From NCBI GenBank assembly GCA_022385755.1, contig MU278354.1, positions 62,001-126,000 of the forward strand: a stretch of 64,000 bases of DNA. Reading direction: 5' to 3'. This stretch comes from Trametopsis cervina (taxonomy: Eukaryota > Basidiomycota > Agaricomycetes > Polyporales > Irpicaceae). Below are positions 44,414-56,916 of this stretch, piece after piece. Both the position numbers and the translations under genes were made by a program. The first letter of the stretch is position 1, and each line of letters begins with the position of its first letter. The notes under the pieces are model-generated. The model searched no databases. It saw only the letters and a list, made by a program, of their open reading frames with translations, and was not told the DNA's origin.

Positions 44414-47400
44414 GCAGCCACACTTGAGCTCGCGCCTAGTTCTGTTCAGGGTTCATTAGGAGGGTTTTGGGATGTTGAGAAAGGGTTGCAGGGGATGAAT
44501 GCGCAGTGTTGGGACATGCATGCATAGGGCGTGGCACCTCTTGGAAGTGGCGGCCATCAACTCGAACTCCTTTGGGGCTGTGGCTTAGGCTCTCCCCTTC
44601 ACGCAAACAAAGACATCGCCACGTAGACCAAATATCCTGCGCCGCCATACGAAGAGGCGTAGTTCAACGGTCTCAACGCGACCGTGCTTCTATCGTCACG
44701 TTACCGAATGCGGTTGCCTTCGCGTCTTCTCGCCACAGCTCCCACGACATCGTATCCCCAAGACTTCGCACATCCGTTGCGCAGCAGGTCCCCGTCGTCC
44801 GCCCGGTTTATTCATTATCGTTATTCGTGTACGGGCCCCTTCCGCTATGTCTGTCTCCACCAACGCAAACTTGTAGATTAGAGACTCGCCTTCATGTCTT
44901 CCTTTTCTTCTCACGACACTCCAAAAATCTCTCGCGCGCTTGAGCGTCGACTTCTTGTTCTTTTTTCACGCATAAACCATACCCACTTGTACCCTAGCAT
45001 CGCGGTTCAATATTCTTTTCCTGTGGATGGATCGGAAGGTCCTCCAGTAGTTAGCACAAGTTCTTGCGCTGTTTCTATACTTTTCCTTGGGCTTTCCGAA
45101 GTCGTATGGCACGAAATTGATGAATTCTGTTTTCTCGCTGGAACATATCGTCCCCTGTGTGCATCATGTCCTGCCCTTGAGCGAAGGAAGATGTCTATTG
45201 ATGAAGTTCTGATACACCTATGATTCCGATGTAGCTATAGCTATTGGTAAGGGAGCTTGTGCAAGTTTAGTTTGCTTCCACTCTGATAATACATACCCAA
45301 GTAACCTGGAACGCCGAGCAACACTCGCCACGAGCTGGACACAAGTTTCTCGGCTCCCCATCTTTAGCCTGGAAAGAGAGAGCGAAAAAACTCGCGTCCA
45401 GTCCAGCGACGAATATGTATACGCCACTCCAGACTCCCGACTTCCTTTCGGCCGAAGATTTGATCTGCATGAGCAGCAGGGAAATATGTGTAAGCTCGAG
45501 TGTGAACGTGAAATCACTTATAGGGACGGCAACGAATACGAACCGGGTACACAAAGGGGCTAACTTCTTCGCTTCCCGAAGGTGCAAATACAAGTACGAG
45601 CTCATTCGGAGCACACCGTAACGCTATCGAAATAGAACAGTGTGCGGGATGTCGTCCTTCAGCTTCAACTAGATATTAATAAGGGGTCTTGTGAGTACCA
45701 GGAAGCGGTCCCCGCGAGCCCGCACAGTACTCACGCTGGGACGTCCGATCACCTGCGCATTTCCATCTGGACCACAAATACAAGGACAGTGTGCCGCGGC
45801 GAGCTCACGGACTATGAAAGCCTCCGAGGGTGTTTAGCCATAGGTGGGTCCAGGCTTGTGTGTACTGTACAGGGAACGCAGGGAACGTTGATTTGGAAGA
45901 GCTTGGTAAAATTCGTCGATGAGGCTATCTTCCGGGAAAGTGTTGTAAAAATGCGTTTCTAAGAATATTGAGAACATCGGACGTACGTACGTCATTGTGC
46001 GTCAGCCCCGCGATATAGCTGCGCGAACCACGCAGGAAGTCGGACGTCCATTGTTCATCGAAAAACAATGAGCCATCGGGGTGCATCAGAGCCTGCACAA
46101 TTAAAAAGAATGCGTCCGCGTTTTTTTGCGTTCTTCTAGACGAGTCCATCCCGAGTATACCGTAACAAATTGTAATTGATTTTGATACAGACCGCCAGGA
46201 GAAGAGCAGGAAAGCGGAGAACTGGATCCGTCTGTCTGTGCGCTTGTATGTCCGGAAGTCAGCAGGCTGATGATTACGAAGACGGATTCGAACACCTAAC
46301 GTACTGTACGTGCTTCTGCTAGTTGGTCTTCGCAGATTGGATCTCTGCAACATTGCGCACTGGTGCGGTTCCGCAGAACAATGGTGGTTGGTCTCCGAAG
46401 GAACGAGGGCCAGTTTTGGCCGGGGCACCACAGACCGTCTTGAGAGCACACGATCCGAATACAGATGATAGCAATGCTGCGCGGCCATATCGCGCAGGCA
46501 GGCCGCGTCACTACAGTAGACGCAGCTCCGGCGACGCTGATGAATTGGTCCCAAAGTGCTCTCGATTCCGGTCGAGCGAGCGTTGCATTGGCATTGCAAC
46601 TGTTAATTAAAACAGGCAGAACCCTGACGCCTACGAAGATCGGAACGCTTGCACTCCTCCGTGGAAGTTGAAAAAGAGGTTCCGAGCGTGCATGGAAGAC
46701 AAGTCATTTTGCTTTAAGCATCGGCATCGGTGCCTCCCGCGAGGCTATCTGAGCGGTGACTGGATTGTGTGATCGTGATCGGGCAGGGAGAACGGTGGGC
46801 GGGACGGGTTCGCGAGGCGACGATCGGCGTGCAAAGTCGCGGAGGGGATGCATCGTAATGTGGGTTGCGTCACAACTAAGAACGTTCTGAGACTGGGAGA
46901 TGCGCTTGGAGGCGCATACCGTTGTGATGCTGCGACGAGGTGAGAGCTCTGCTTGGTCGCAAGTGTGTCGTCGTTATGGACCTCTGATCGCCATGCGCGT
47001 CGGCGCACCCTGGTGCACCTGGAGAGATACCTAGTTGTTGAGTTATCAACTGCTTAGCCTACGATTCAAAGAATAAATCCTGCTCACCTTTTGTTCGTAA
47101 TCAGACTGAGTGAACTCCGGGTGTTTGAGACAACAGAAATGCCACAGTAGGTGCGTCCTTATCATGACTCGAGAACTTTCTCAAGGTTTCTCCAAAACTG
47201 TTGCATATCAGCGATGACGGCTTGAGAATCCCACCAGCCCATCCAGGGACGTGCCTGCGTGAGTGCGAGATCTGCCGTCATCATCAAAGGCGGGGTCGGG
47301 CGGGCTGCGACCGCTCTAGCGCCTCAATGAATGCCGAACACAATTCCGAAACGACATGCAAATGAGGCATCATCTGCAACGCTGCCCAGCCAGCCGTATT

Positions 47401-50400
47401 GAACCACGCGTAAGCGAAAAGATAGCAGACAAAATTGCATGCCGTACGCACACTATGACAGGGAGTGCTTGCATCATCCTAGGCAGTTTTAGTCATGCAG
47501 ACTTGTGGACATCGAGAAAGTTTGTCCGATCTGGGGTGCTCAGCATGAGAGTTTGGCTTTCGCAAGTGTTCGGCCGTCGGTTTGCGGGCGCGCTCCAAAC
47601 AGAACCGCCTAGTTGCACTAATTTGCAGTGGTTCGTCCGCTGTGATCCTCCGTGTCGACCGATCCAATTTGCGAGACCCTTAGCCATAAACCTGGTCCGA
47701 ACCTACACAGGCACGAACGACCGCGACCCGCCCGCACCACGGAGTGACCGACCCGACCAGACTCGGCTGAGGGGGGAACGACAGCGCACGATGCCAAGCC
47801 AAAGCTATCGCGCATCCGTCTACGAATTCTGCGAAATGCTTTCCCCAGGGGGGTCTAAGTCTGCTTCTAAACCGGCGAGATAGGACTAAGATATGCTGGA
47901 GAGCAGGACGGACCTGGTGGATGCGCTTTTCTCGGCGGATGCCGTACTGCTAGGCTGCCGCGCCGCGGTACGGTATGGCGTGTTTTTTCTGCAGATTGTG
48001 CACGCACGCACGCACGCGCAGGAACGTGAACGCGAGCCTGAACAAGCGGAGTTGTACCGGAGTGTGTGTGCGTTTTTCTCCTTTTCTTTTCTGTTTTTTT
48101 GGTGCGTGTTTTCGGGAATCGGGACGCGCAGGGTCTGTCGGTATCCGCTCGTCGTACATCATGGTTGGCGGACTGAATTACTGTAACTGTTATGCCGCGC
48201 GGTGAGCGATGGCTGGAGTGATGGACCGGCTGGCGCGGGTGGTTCTATAAACACTGTCAAGATGATTCCCAGTGCCACCAACGCGAGAAGCCCTGCTAGC
48301 CAGCAGACAGTCAAGTCCATCTTTATCAGGGTTGGGATCACGCAATATCGCAATGGCCGATGGAACCTCCGTTTGATCTACACCTGGGGGTGCACGCTTG
48401 CCTGCCTGCCCCCAGGAAAACAAAACAAGACGTCAGGAACCCAGTCAGTCAAATTGCAACATACAGTACACATAAACTTGACAAATCCTGCGACATACCA
48501 GTAGGTTCTTTGACACACATCCGCCGTTCCACTGGCACGTCTATGTCGTGATCGCATGGGTGTATATCAACGAGGCGGACGCGAGCAAACATGCACGCGT
48601 AGCGTCTGAGTTGCGACCTTGCGAGCGAACCCCGCTCCTTATGTCCAAGGAAACGAGCGAACCGCAACCGTTGCCGTATTGCAGCCAATCAACGCGCAGA
48701 TATCAAAAGCTGTCAGTTGAGCTGCCCTCTCTTTCCGTGACATATTGGGAGTACACACCGACGTTCCCATGAGATGGAGTTTGAGTCCGCGGTGATCCCA
48801 CGTGTGTTTATGTCTCCATGCGCGAGACAAACGTTGTCTGCTCGTCTGCTCCAGTTCCGAGAGAGAGAGAGCCTACTTTGGCTGGTCGTATGCTCCACTG
48901 TGCTGTATGTGCATCGCGCCACAGTGGGTTGATGGAAGTTCGTCCGGACAGATCTAGACGCGCACGTCTCCGTTATCTATATCACTTGTTGTGTCCCGGA
49001 GCACGATCACGCGTCGCGCTGTCCCTGCACCAGGTACCATGCTGTATGCTTGTTTGTCAGCTATCCAAAATTAAGGCGACGGCGACTTACCACGATACCA
49101 TAATCCTCAGCCGTGCAGCCGAATGACGATCAAGGGGTCCAATGTCAGCCAGGGAGCGCTGTCGTCCGTTGGGGAGCAAACCGGGGATGCTGTGCCAGAT
49201 GATGCGTAGGTATGGAGCACACGCGCACGCACGCATCCCGTCACCAGGCCCGTGAGGTCAGATCCCAGCTACGCGCGCGTGAGCGTAGCAACTCAATCAA
49301 TGGATGCGGATGACAGACCTTTTGAGGCCTTCAGGTACGGCATAATGATACTGCAATGAACAACACTCTGTTCCTGCCAAGGGCTGTGAAATACGTGCGG
49401 GCAGGGGTGAACGCTGTTGAGCAGGTCGCGTTCGGGGCCGAGACAGATGTGTGATTGTCTGCATTGTGTTCCTGCAATTGACCAGTCTGCAGACAGACAT
49501 ACGTCAGCGCTTGTCGGGCAATGATGCCCCGGAATGGGAACATGATTCGAGCATTCACTTGCAGGACACGGTGGCTGGCATGGGCCCTCCACGGAACCGC
49601 GGTGTTATTCGAACAGGCTATTGTGGGCACCTGCACACACGCCACTAGAAGTTGCGTCTGGCAGAGAGAGGATACGTCGAGTATCAGTGGGTCCACCGCG
49701 TCGTCCCGGGATATCAAGCTCGCGCTCGGAAAAGCACTATAGCAGCCGCGGTGGATGGATTAAATGGGGCCGCTGAAAGGTTAACATCACAGAGCACACA
49801 CCGAAGCGAACAAGTGGGTGCAACTGCAGGAAGTGCGCGGGCCGGGTTATAGGAGACCGAACGCCACCAACAGGACGAGATAGACTCCTGACGAGAACAT
49901 CTCGCCACAAGAGGGCGGCTCGCGTTGAATGAGAGGACATCCAGCTGCCCTATCTGTCCCTGGGGACACACGCTGTCCTGCAGATAATACTACTCCCGCT
50001 CAACGTTCGTATACCGCACATCTTCTCGAACGCACCTTGGCGCACATGACCTCCCTGGCGAAAGAGCGCGAGACCCCCACGCCCATATACCACATACAGC
50101 GGCGGCCGCACAGGGCTGGCGCACGCAGCGGGGCGAGACGGGGTGCATCCCGCCCGTGCGTGGTTCTCGGAACGAGGTCGGTTGCCATCATCATGTAATT
50201 GCCTCCTGTGGACAAGGCAATATACCCATACTCTATCGTGTCCACATGAAGATCGTCTTTTGCCTCGGAGACCGTGCCCAAAGCGGCAGTTTCCTGCGCG
50301 AAAGACTGGCCAAAGCAGGACGCTTTGTGTACCCGTCCGCATGAGCCTGCACGAGCCCGGTAGCCTGCTATTCCCCCATCGCATCGCGAAGGACGGAGAC

Positions 50401-53400
50401 CAGCTCGAGCCTGTTGAGGATATGAACGAAACGCCCATCAGAAGACGGAGGGAGAGTCTTACGTTCTACTGTGCGTCATTTGTCCTTGTACGCCCCGAAA
50501 GCTTGCGCTGGTCTAGAAACCTCTGTATTGTGTGTGTGTGGTCTGGCGGCACTCGCCTTCTGCGCAGAAACCGTGGAATCCGGTGTCTATCGGACAAAAA
50601 GGAAAGGTTGACTATTCGAGGTGATATGTATATGTCGGACGTTCTATGACTCACTCGAATTAAGACACGGCTGATCGATGAAGACAGAGCACGCCGGTGT
50701 GACCGCCTGGGCTGACGGGAGGCGACGTCCTAGGGGCGACCCGGGCAGCAGAAATGGGGGTAGAGGAGGTATTTGATGAATGAAAGGACACGTCAGCTAC
50801 GTGGAATCTTTCGTGTAAGCTTCATTCCAATACGACGGTAAATTCAACCTACTCGGAGGAGGCTCGTCTGACGCTCCATGGAAAACTCTACTTTTGCTGT
50901 ACTCCGCGGCATAGATCCTCGTGAGCGCGTTTATAGTGGCGAAAGTTGGATATCTCACCTTTAGTCACTGCTCGATAAGCAGCTGCCAGTGGGTCCCCGT
51001 CTCGTTAGCCTGTATTAATGCCCGCGCCCGAGCTGTTAGTACTCTGTTTAACTCACGGACTAGGTGCACACGTCCATATGAGCTCAACACCGGAGCACTG
51101 TGAGACCTGATTATTGTTCCCATAGCTCGCATTTAGATCGTGCACTCGATGGCGGGAATGGCTTCGAGCACTAGCGGGTCGTAGCCATCCACGCGCTGGA
51201 CTGCAGCGGCGACGCAGCGGAGAACGTGATGCGAGATCTCGATCGCTGATCGCCTCTTTGTACGCATTCGGAACCAGTGGCCACCACGTTCAGAGTTGCT
51301 ATATCGGCGGGGACCCGTTTCCACTCGGCTTCGCCTGCACCGTTTCGCGTCTCGGCTGTGCATTGCGTGTAAGGTGTCGCCACCGGGGCTGAGATGCACT
51401 GGTAGGAAGAGACGGATAGCCTTGGGTCGCGTCTGGCATGCTGCCCGAGCCGATGATACTCCTGAGGGGGGTAGAGATTAGAGTTGGGATTTAGCTAATC
51501 ATATAGAAGAGTCGTGTTTTCTTCTAAACGTCCTACGGACCCGGCTGGGTGTGTCCATCCGAAGACGCACCGTCTATTCAAGCTCGCGTTCTCCCAGCAG
51601 GCGAACAGCCTCCCCAGCCGGTCCCTCGCGTCTTTTGTCCCCGGGGGTGCACTGCGAGCGAGCGATAGTCTGCATATGGTCACCTGTACGTAGCAGCTAC
51701 TTGAGTGCCACATGCAGCGCCAAGATGGGTTCACAACGATGTCAGAGGCCGGTGTCGGACAGAAGAATACCTGGAAGGGGGTCCTGTAATAAGAGCCCTC
51801 CTAGGGGTACACATTGCCCCCGATGTGCTGGCGTGCAGGAGGATGATGGCTTTTGTCTAGCGCCTCAGTTGAGTTATTGGCGCAAGCCAGTGGGCACCTG
51901 ACGCCACCAATTCCAAAGAACAAGGACAAAACTATCCGCGCTTTCCATCTTTTACAAGGCGTAGAGCTACATGCGCTCCCGTGTACTTGTGCGGCTTCCT
52001 GTTAACCTTCCAAAGACGCCGACGAGGCTGCGGCGAGTGCGATTCATGTGCTTGCCTGCCGTTTGCGTATAGATTGCTTGCGTATAGATTACTAGCAGTT
52101 CAGTCTTCATCGGAACGCCCACCACTCCATCGCTTTCATTGTGTTTCGCCTGGAGCCGGCCGCGTGTGGTGGGTAGACTTGTACACGGGTGCCGGTAAGT
52201 AATTACGTCCTCTGTCTGGCATCGTCCTGGCGCTGCTGTCGGCCATCGAACTTACCTCTAAGCGTCCATATCGGACGGAGAGTGAGATTAGAGCATAATT
52301 GACCGTCCTGGGCCTGGGTGTTATCTCATCTAGCTGGTGGCGCACCGTCAGTATCAGGATGGGATCGTGTTCCCTGCTGCCCGGATCAGCCAAGTCCCCT
52401 TCTCATGAGTGCCTAATGCCACAATTATCCCACTGAGCCTTCCCAGCGCGCCGCGCTGTTCGAGCAGCCCTAACAGTATGTCCATGGGAGACCGTAGCAG
52501 AAGGTTCGAATTCTCTCTTCGCAGGCCGGGCACCCACCTCGATGTTGTGCTCTTTAGCTCTCGATTGGTTGGAACACCTTCACGTAAACCTGCACTGTAT
52601 CTCCACGGCCCCTCGCCCGTGGAATTCGCGGAATATGCCCTCGAGCGAGGTCTCAGCGGGCAGCTGATCAGGGTAGTATCAGCGTGGATGGTGTGCGCGA
52701 GGGCGGGGTGCAGTGCAGACCGCGAGCAATGATGGCGCCTGGACCGCGACCGACCTTTGACGAATTGACGAATAGGCCCCGGACGCTACTTATCAGCCGC
52801 CGCGATCGGGACGGGTGACCTGATCGCTGTCGGCGGGCAGGGTGCATTAAAATATATTAAGCTGTGGGCGCGGCACTGGCTGGGGACTGGGGTGCAAACC
52901 CATCGAATGATTGTTTTGTGTACGTGTAATTACGGTCACGAACAGTTCTGCTGCCGGCGGTTTCCCCGTTCGCATCTTACATCTTACAGTGCATCTTACT
53001 GTCTGCGACAGAACAACCCGGCGTTGACGTCTGCGTTCGACGGGCATCAATTTTTTCTCAGGGTACGGACAGGTGCAAAACTGGAGTTCTGGCACAGGCC
53101 GGGGAATACGCACTGCCAGCCAGCCGTGGGTACGCAGAAACAAGTGAGGAGGCGTGAGGCTGTGGGGGTGGTCACGCAACGGGTGCGACGGCGGCGACTG
53201 GTCTCGAGGCGAGCGAACCGCCATCCGGACTGGTCTGATCCGCCTCTGATGAGATGAACCAATGATAAAAACGAACCCCTGTTCTGGTTTGCGCAAGTTG
53301 TTGCTGTAGGACCAGACCACATGGACCGCTGAGAGCGTGCCCGTCTGGATAACGTTTGTTCTTGGTCAGACACAGCAGAACAGCTGCTGTGCCTGGACAC

Positions 53401-54129
53401 GAATTTATTACCAGCTTATAATTTCCTGGATTATACATGCTCTCTTGACGGATGGCGGCGATGCCCGAGGCTCCATGGGCAGCCACGGCGACCCCGTCTG
53501 TGCTATATAACGATTAGGCTGTTCGTCGTTGCCCGTCGGGCAGTGTCAGGCGATTCTGTGCGTCGGCAGGGCAGAGCTCACGCGGGGGCAGGACCAGAAA
53601 AGGCGGGAGTCTGGGAGAATATTCCGGGGGAAGTGTGCCAAAAGCGGCCGACATGCGGACAAAAGTTAGGCGCGGGTTTCTCCGGAATGGGCCGGAAAGT
53701 CGCCGTTTATGGAGTGAGTTGGCGTATGTTTGTTCGCGATAGAAATAGTGAGGCGCGAGTCGAGGGCATTCTATCACACTGCTCACTCGCTGCTCACGAC
53801 CCCCGCCGCAACGACCAAGACCCTCGTCCCGCCCCCTCCTTTTACGACCTTCGACGAACTTGCACGACATTCAGGCATCTGGTTTCCTTCTGCTCGCGCT
53901 TTTCACACAAGTACCTCTTCTGCACCAAGTGTCTCACTCGACCCCCCGACTTTTCTTCTCGTACGTCCTCCCCAGGCCCTCCTCCCCCTCCTCTTTCCGC
54001 TGACACTCGCCTCGCCCGCCAGCCCTTGGTCATTTGTAGCTTCGTAGCGCTCAACCTACCCGTTCTCAAGTTAGCCATCGCGTCGGCACCGTTCTACCTT
54101 CTCTCTGACCCTATTATCGTACCCCAGAC
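44414..54129. other. 9.7-kb gene-empty region
   Basis: By far the longest stretch without a recognisable gene. Many ORFs of 60-220 codons overlap on both strands (longest 45925-46599, minus), none with a domain or a credible splice chain. Simple-sequence patches occur: CACGCACGCACGCACGCG near 48000, CACACGCGCACGCACGCA near 49218, ACGTACGTACG near 45982, and a direct repeat TTGCGTATAGATT near 52065-52090. I found no reverse transcriptase, transposase or terminal repeats. The sequence is GC-balanced and CpG-containing, so it does not look heavily mutated by cytosine deamination. Confidence 0.5.
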
Positions 54130-55010
54130 ATGGATAGCTGGCGAGTAGCTATACTAGGTGACGGTGGCGTAGGAAAGACAGCATTGGCTGTTCAGGTAAG
54201 TATTCGCTGGCTTCTTTTCTCTCGTTATCGTCTCGGTCCTCACCTGCCCGTCACATCCAACAGTTTACTCTTTGCTGCTTCGTCGGTGAGTACATCGCAA
54301 CCCTCCCTTACACACGTCTCAGATGCTGATTTCACTTAACCCCCTCTATAGAGGTTCGTATAGCGTTGCCTACGAGCTCGGGCAGATCCTAATCCACGCA
54401 TCTGAATAGACATATGACCCAACAATAGAAGATTGCTATCGAAAGCAACTTGTTGTCGACAACCGTATGTGTTACGTCGAGGTCATCGATACTGCCGGCC
54501 AAGGTGTGTCCACTTCCTACGCCCTTTGCATATTGGTAGTCATGCTCACTGCCATCGCAGAGGAATATGCCACATTGCGAGATCAATGGGTCCGGTAAGT
54601 GGGAACATGACTTGCCGGCATCCGACCGCATCTCACATGTTCCGTGCAGAGAAGGCCAGGGCTTTATTCTGGTCTACTCCATTGCGTCGCGGGCGACCTT
54701 TGATCGACTGGAGATATTCAGACAGGCCATGCTCAAGGTGAAGCGTCAGGCGCCTGTTTTCATGCTTGTCGGCAATAAGTGCGACAAGTATCATGAGCGA
54801 GAAGTATCCAAAGAGGAGGGGGCACAGCTGGCGCGCAGCTTTGGCTGCGACTTCCTCGAGACCTCCGCCAAAACATCCATGAACGTTGAGAGATTATTTA
54901 TCTCGCTAGTCAGGATGCTACGACAAACCACACAAACTCAGCTCCGCGCAGCCGGTCTTCCAGCTCCGCCAGAGAAGGAGAAGAAGAGAATCAAGTGTAT
55001 TATCATGTAG
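54130..55010 (+). CDS. Ras-family small GTPase
   Basis: Membrane-anchored signalling GTPase. Exons 54130-54195, 54264-54285, 54352-54353 (2 nt), 54410-54503, 54561-54594 and 54650-55010 give 192 aa. G1 GDGGVGKTA, effector [13 protein letters not shown]3 [15 protein letters not shown]4 NKCD, G5 ETSAK and a C-terminal CAAX box CIIM after a short basic run (KEKKR) are all present. The CAAX ending in M favours farnesylation. Switch II differs from classic Ras ([14 protein letters not shown] instead of the usual SAMREQYMR). The start at 54130 gives the standard short N-terminus. The 2-nt exon supplies the last two bases of the Glu codon before TYDPT. The 5' leader is strongly CT-rich. Confidence 0.92.
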
Positions 55011-55693
55011 GGCGCACACTGGACTATATAGATTCAACGGCGGTCACCCCTTACCTCCTTCTCATATACCCGTCACCATATCTTTTCTCCCTTCTCTCTG
55101 AACTGTTGTTCGCTTTGGGCATCTTCTGGTTTTTACTGATTGGAGGAAACTTCATGACTGTATGGGCTCCTCGATAACGCTGACTTGATGAGTCGATGTA
55201 CATATAGTCATTCTTCACTTCTCACTGGCACGGATACTTTGCTTCAGCTCTACGTGTATCCCCGTTACAGACCCCTCTGGATTCATTGTCGTTTGTCGTC
55301 ATTCATCTCATCGAACACGTAGACCCATGTATGACTCCCCCGATGCGCAGTTGTCGCCGCTGCGACCCCGCAGCTGCGCAACGGCAAATTTGACTAGAGG
55401 AGCTCTTGCGTTGTGTCGTGGACATCCCAGCCATGGCTGTACGTGTAATGAGAGATGCTGTGATCATATCAAACGTCTATCGTCGAGCTGTCCACGGCGC
55501 CGTAAATCGCTACGTAGACATCGTCCATCGACGTGCTTGACACGCTATACTGCATCTAGTTATATGTATATAAGTATTCAGTCGCGTTGGGACATCCGTA
55601 TCAGTTCCTCCTATTGCTGAATCATCTGGGAGCTACTGCAGAACAGACTCGAAGACCCTCGGCCGCTACTCGCACGCACGCACTGTCGACATC
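55011..55693. other. Intergenic between Ras and BTB genes
   Basis: 680 bp holding the Ras 3' UTR and the BTB promoter. A TATATAA element at 55567-55573 lies 121 bp before the BTB start codon. Nothing else was recognised. Confidence 0.5.
55567..55573 (+). promoter_or_regulatory. Likely TATA box of the BTB gene
   Basis: TATATAA within GTATATAAGTATTC, 121 bp upstream of the start codon at 55694. Confidence 0.5.
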
Positions 55694-56733
55694 ATGCCCC
55701 CGCCCAATCGCACCTTCCACTGCAGCGTGCCAGACTTCTCTGTCCGGTCGATTCCCGACGGCGACATCTTTAACGTCAAGCGCGAATGCCTCATCACAGG
55801 CAGCGAAATATTCCGTAAGTTCACGGTCCAGCTACTAGTGGCCCTCAGGCTCTGTTTTTCCCAGGTCTGCGACAATCACTAACTTCATATTGAATTCAAT
55901 CCGTGTGTGTGCCGCGTTGCCACCCGCCATCTGTGTTTTGCAGGAGACATGTTCGCGTGCTGCGATGCTGGGTTCTGCGTCGTCGGTACCCTGGACGAGG
56001 ACGGCAGGATGCTCGAGCTCGACGAGAGCACGCCCGCGCTCGACGCGCTCTTCCACCTCCTGCACGCCACGCCCGAGTGGTTCGTCGTCCCCGAGAACAC
56101 GGAGCAGCCGGACTTTACGCGAGTATGGCAGGACGTCATCCCCGAGCGCGTCATCCCATGTCCGCTCCTTCCGTCGCTCTTCGTCCTCGCGGACAAGTAC
56201 GCGCTGTCGCCGGAGATTGTGGGCGTCCTCAAGTCGCACCTCCTCGCGTACGCGTCCGTGTTTCCGCTGCAGGTGTACGGGACGGCGTCCGTGCGCGGCT
56301 TCGCGGACATCGCGGCGGAGGCAAGCGCGTATCTTATCCACCCGCCGCTGGGCTCGTACGCCGCGGACCAGATCAGGGTCATTCCGACCGCCGAGGCGTA
56401 TCATCAGCTTGTTGTATTGCACGATTTCCGCGTGAGGGCGCTGGCGGACGTGTTGCGGAAGGAGGAGATCTTCCCGCACGGATATGGGGCGTGCAGCCGA
56501 CACTCTCCGCGCACGAGGGCCCTGTGGGAGGAGAAGAAGCAGACTATCGTCGGGCATATCGAGGCGGGTGAGGGGATTGTGCTGCGTACCGTTCCTAGGC
56601 TCCGGGCTAACCAATTTCACCAGCGACCGATGTTGCAGCGTTGATGGAACCGCTAATAGATGAGTTCTCGTATTGTGATGTTTGCAGGAGGGCCTGCAAA
56701 GCGGCGGTTGCCATGTTAGCGGTCAGTTGTTAG
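55694..56733 (+). CDS. BTB/POZ-domain protein
   Basis: Exons 55694-55814, 55944-56567 and 56624-56733 give 284 aa. The N-terminal half fits a BTB fold as found in many basidiomycete proteins: a start resembling DGDIFNVKRECLITGSEIFRDMF, then LELDESTPALDALFHLLH. It is followed by LPSLFVLADKYALSPEIVGVLKSHL, the usual helical extension. A possible zinc-binding CxxC is near the end (CDVCRRAC). The target is unknown; such proteins may act as adaptors for cullin-3 ligases or in transcription. The first intron (129 nt) is longer than the local norm. Third-position GC is high compared with neighbours. Confidence 0.82.
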
Positions 56734-56916
56734 CACCATTTGCTCTCAGTTGCTCCATTCTGAATACAGGACTGCTCTTGACAGTACAAATGCGCCAAGA
56801 TCCCACGCAGGATCGATAAAGTGGAACCTGAGTGATATATGCAGCCATATTGCAATTTCGATGCGCAGTCTAGTATTATGTATACCTGTAAGGAATAACA
56901 ATAACCTCTCGCGGAT

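Noticed and set aside
46280..46300. Reverse T-arm-like sequence (GTTCGAATCC on the minus strand) as a tRNA
   Set aside because: The T-stem does not pair and no matching D-arm or acceptor stem is near.
45925..46599. 224-codon minus-strand ORF as a gene
   Set aside because: No domain, no splice partners and irregular residue composition; probably a chance ORF.
52495..52530. GGTTCGAATTC as a tRNA B-box
   Set aside because: The flanking stem does not pair, and no A-box lies at the right distance.
44414..54129. Decayed retrotransposon
   Set aside because: No reverse transcriptase, integrase or transposase motif and no terminal repeats were seen, so the label would be unsupported.
55835..56620. 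Minus-strand and other-frame long ORFs opposite the BTB gene
   Set aside because: High third-position GC in the BTB exon opens all frames. Only the plus frame at 55944-56567 joins in phase with a sensible first exon and has BTB features.
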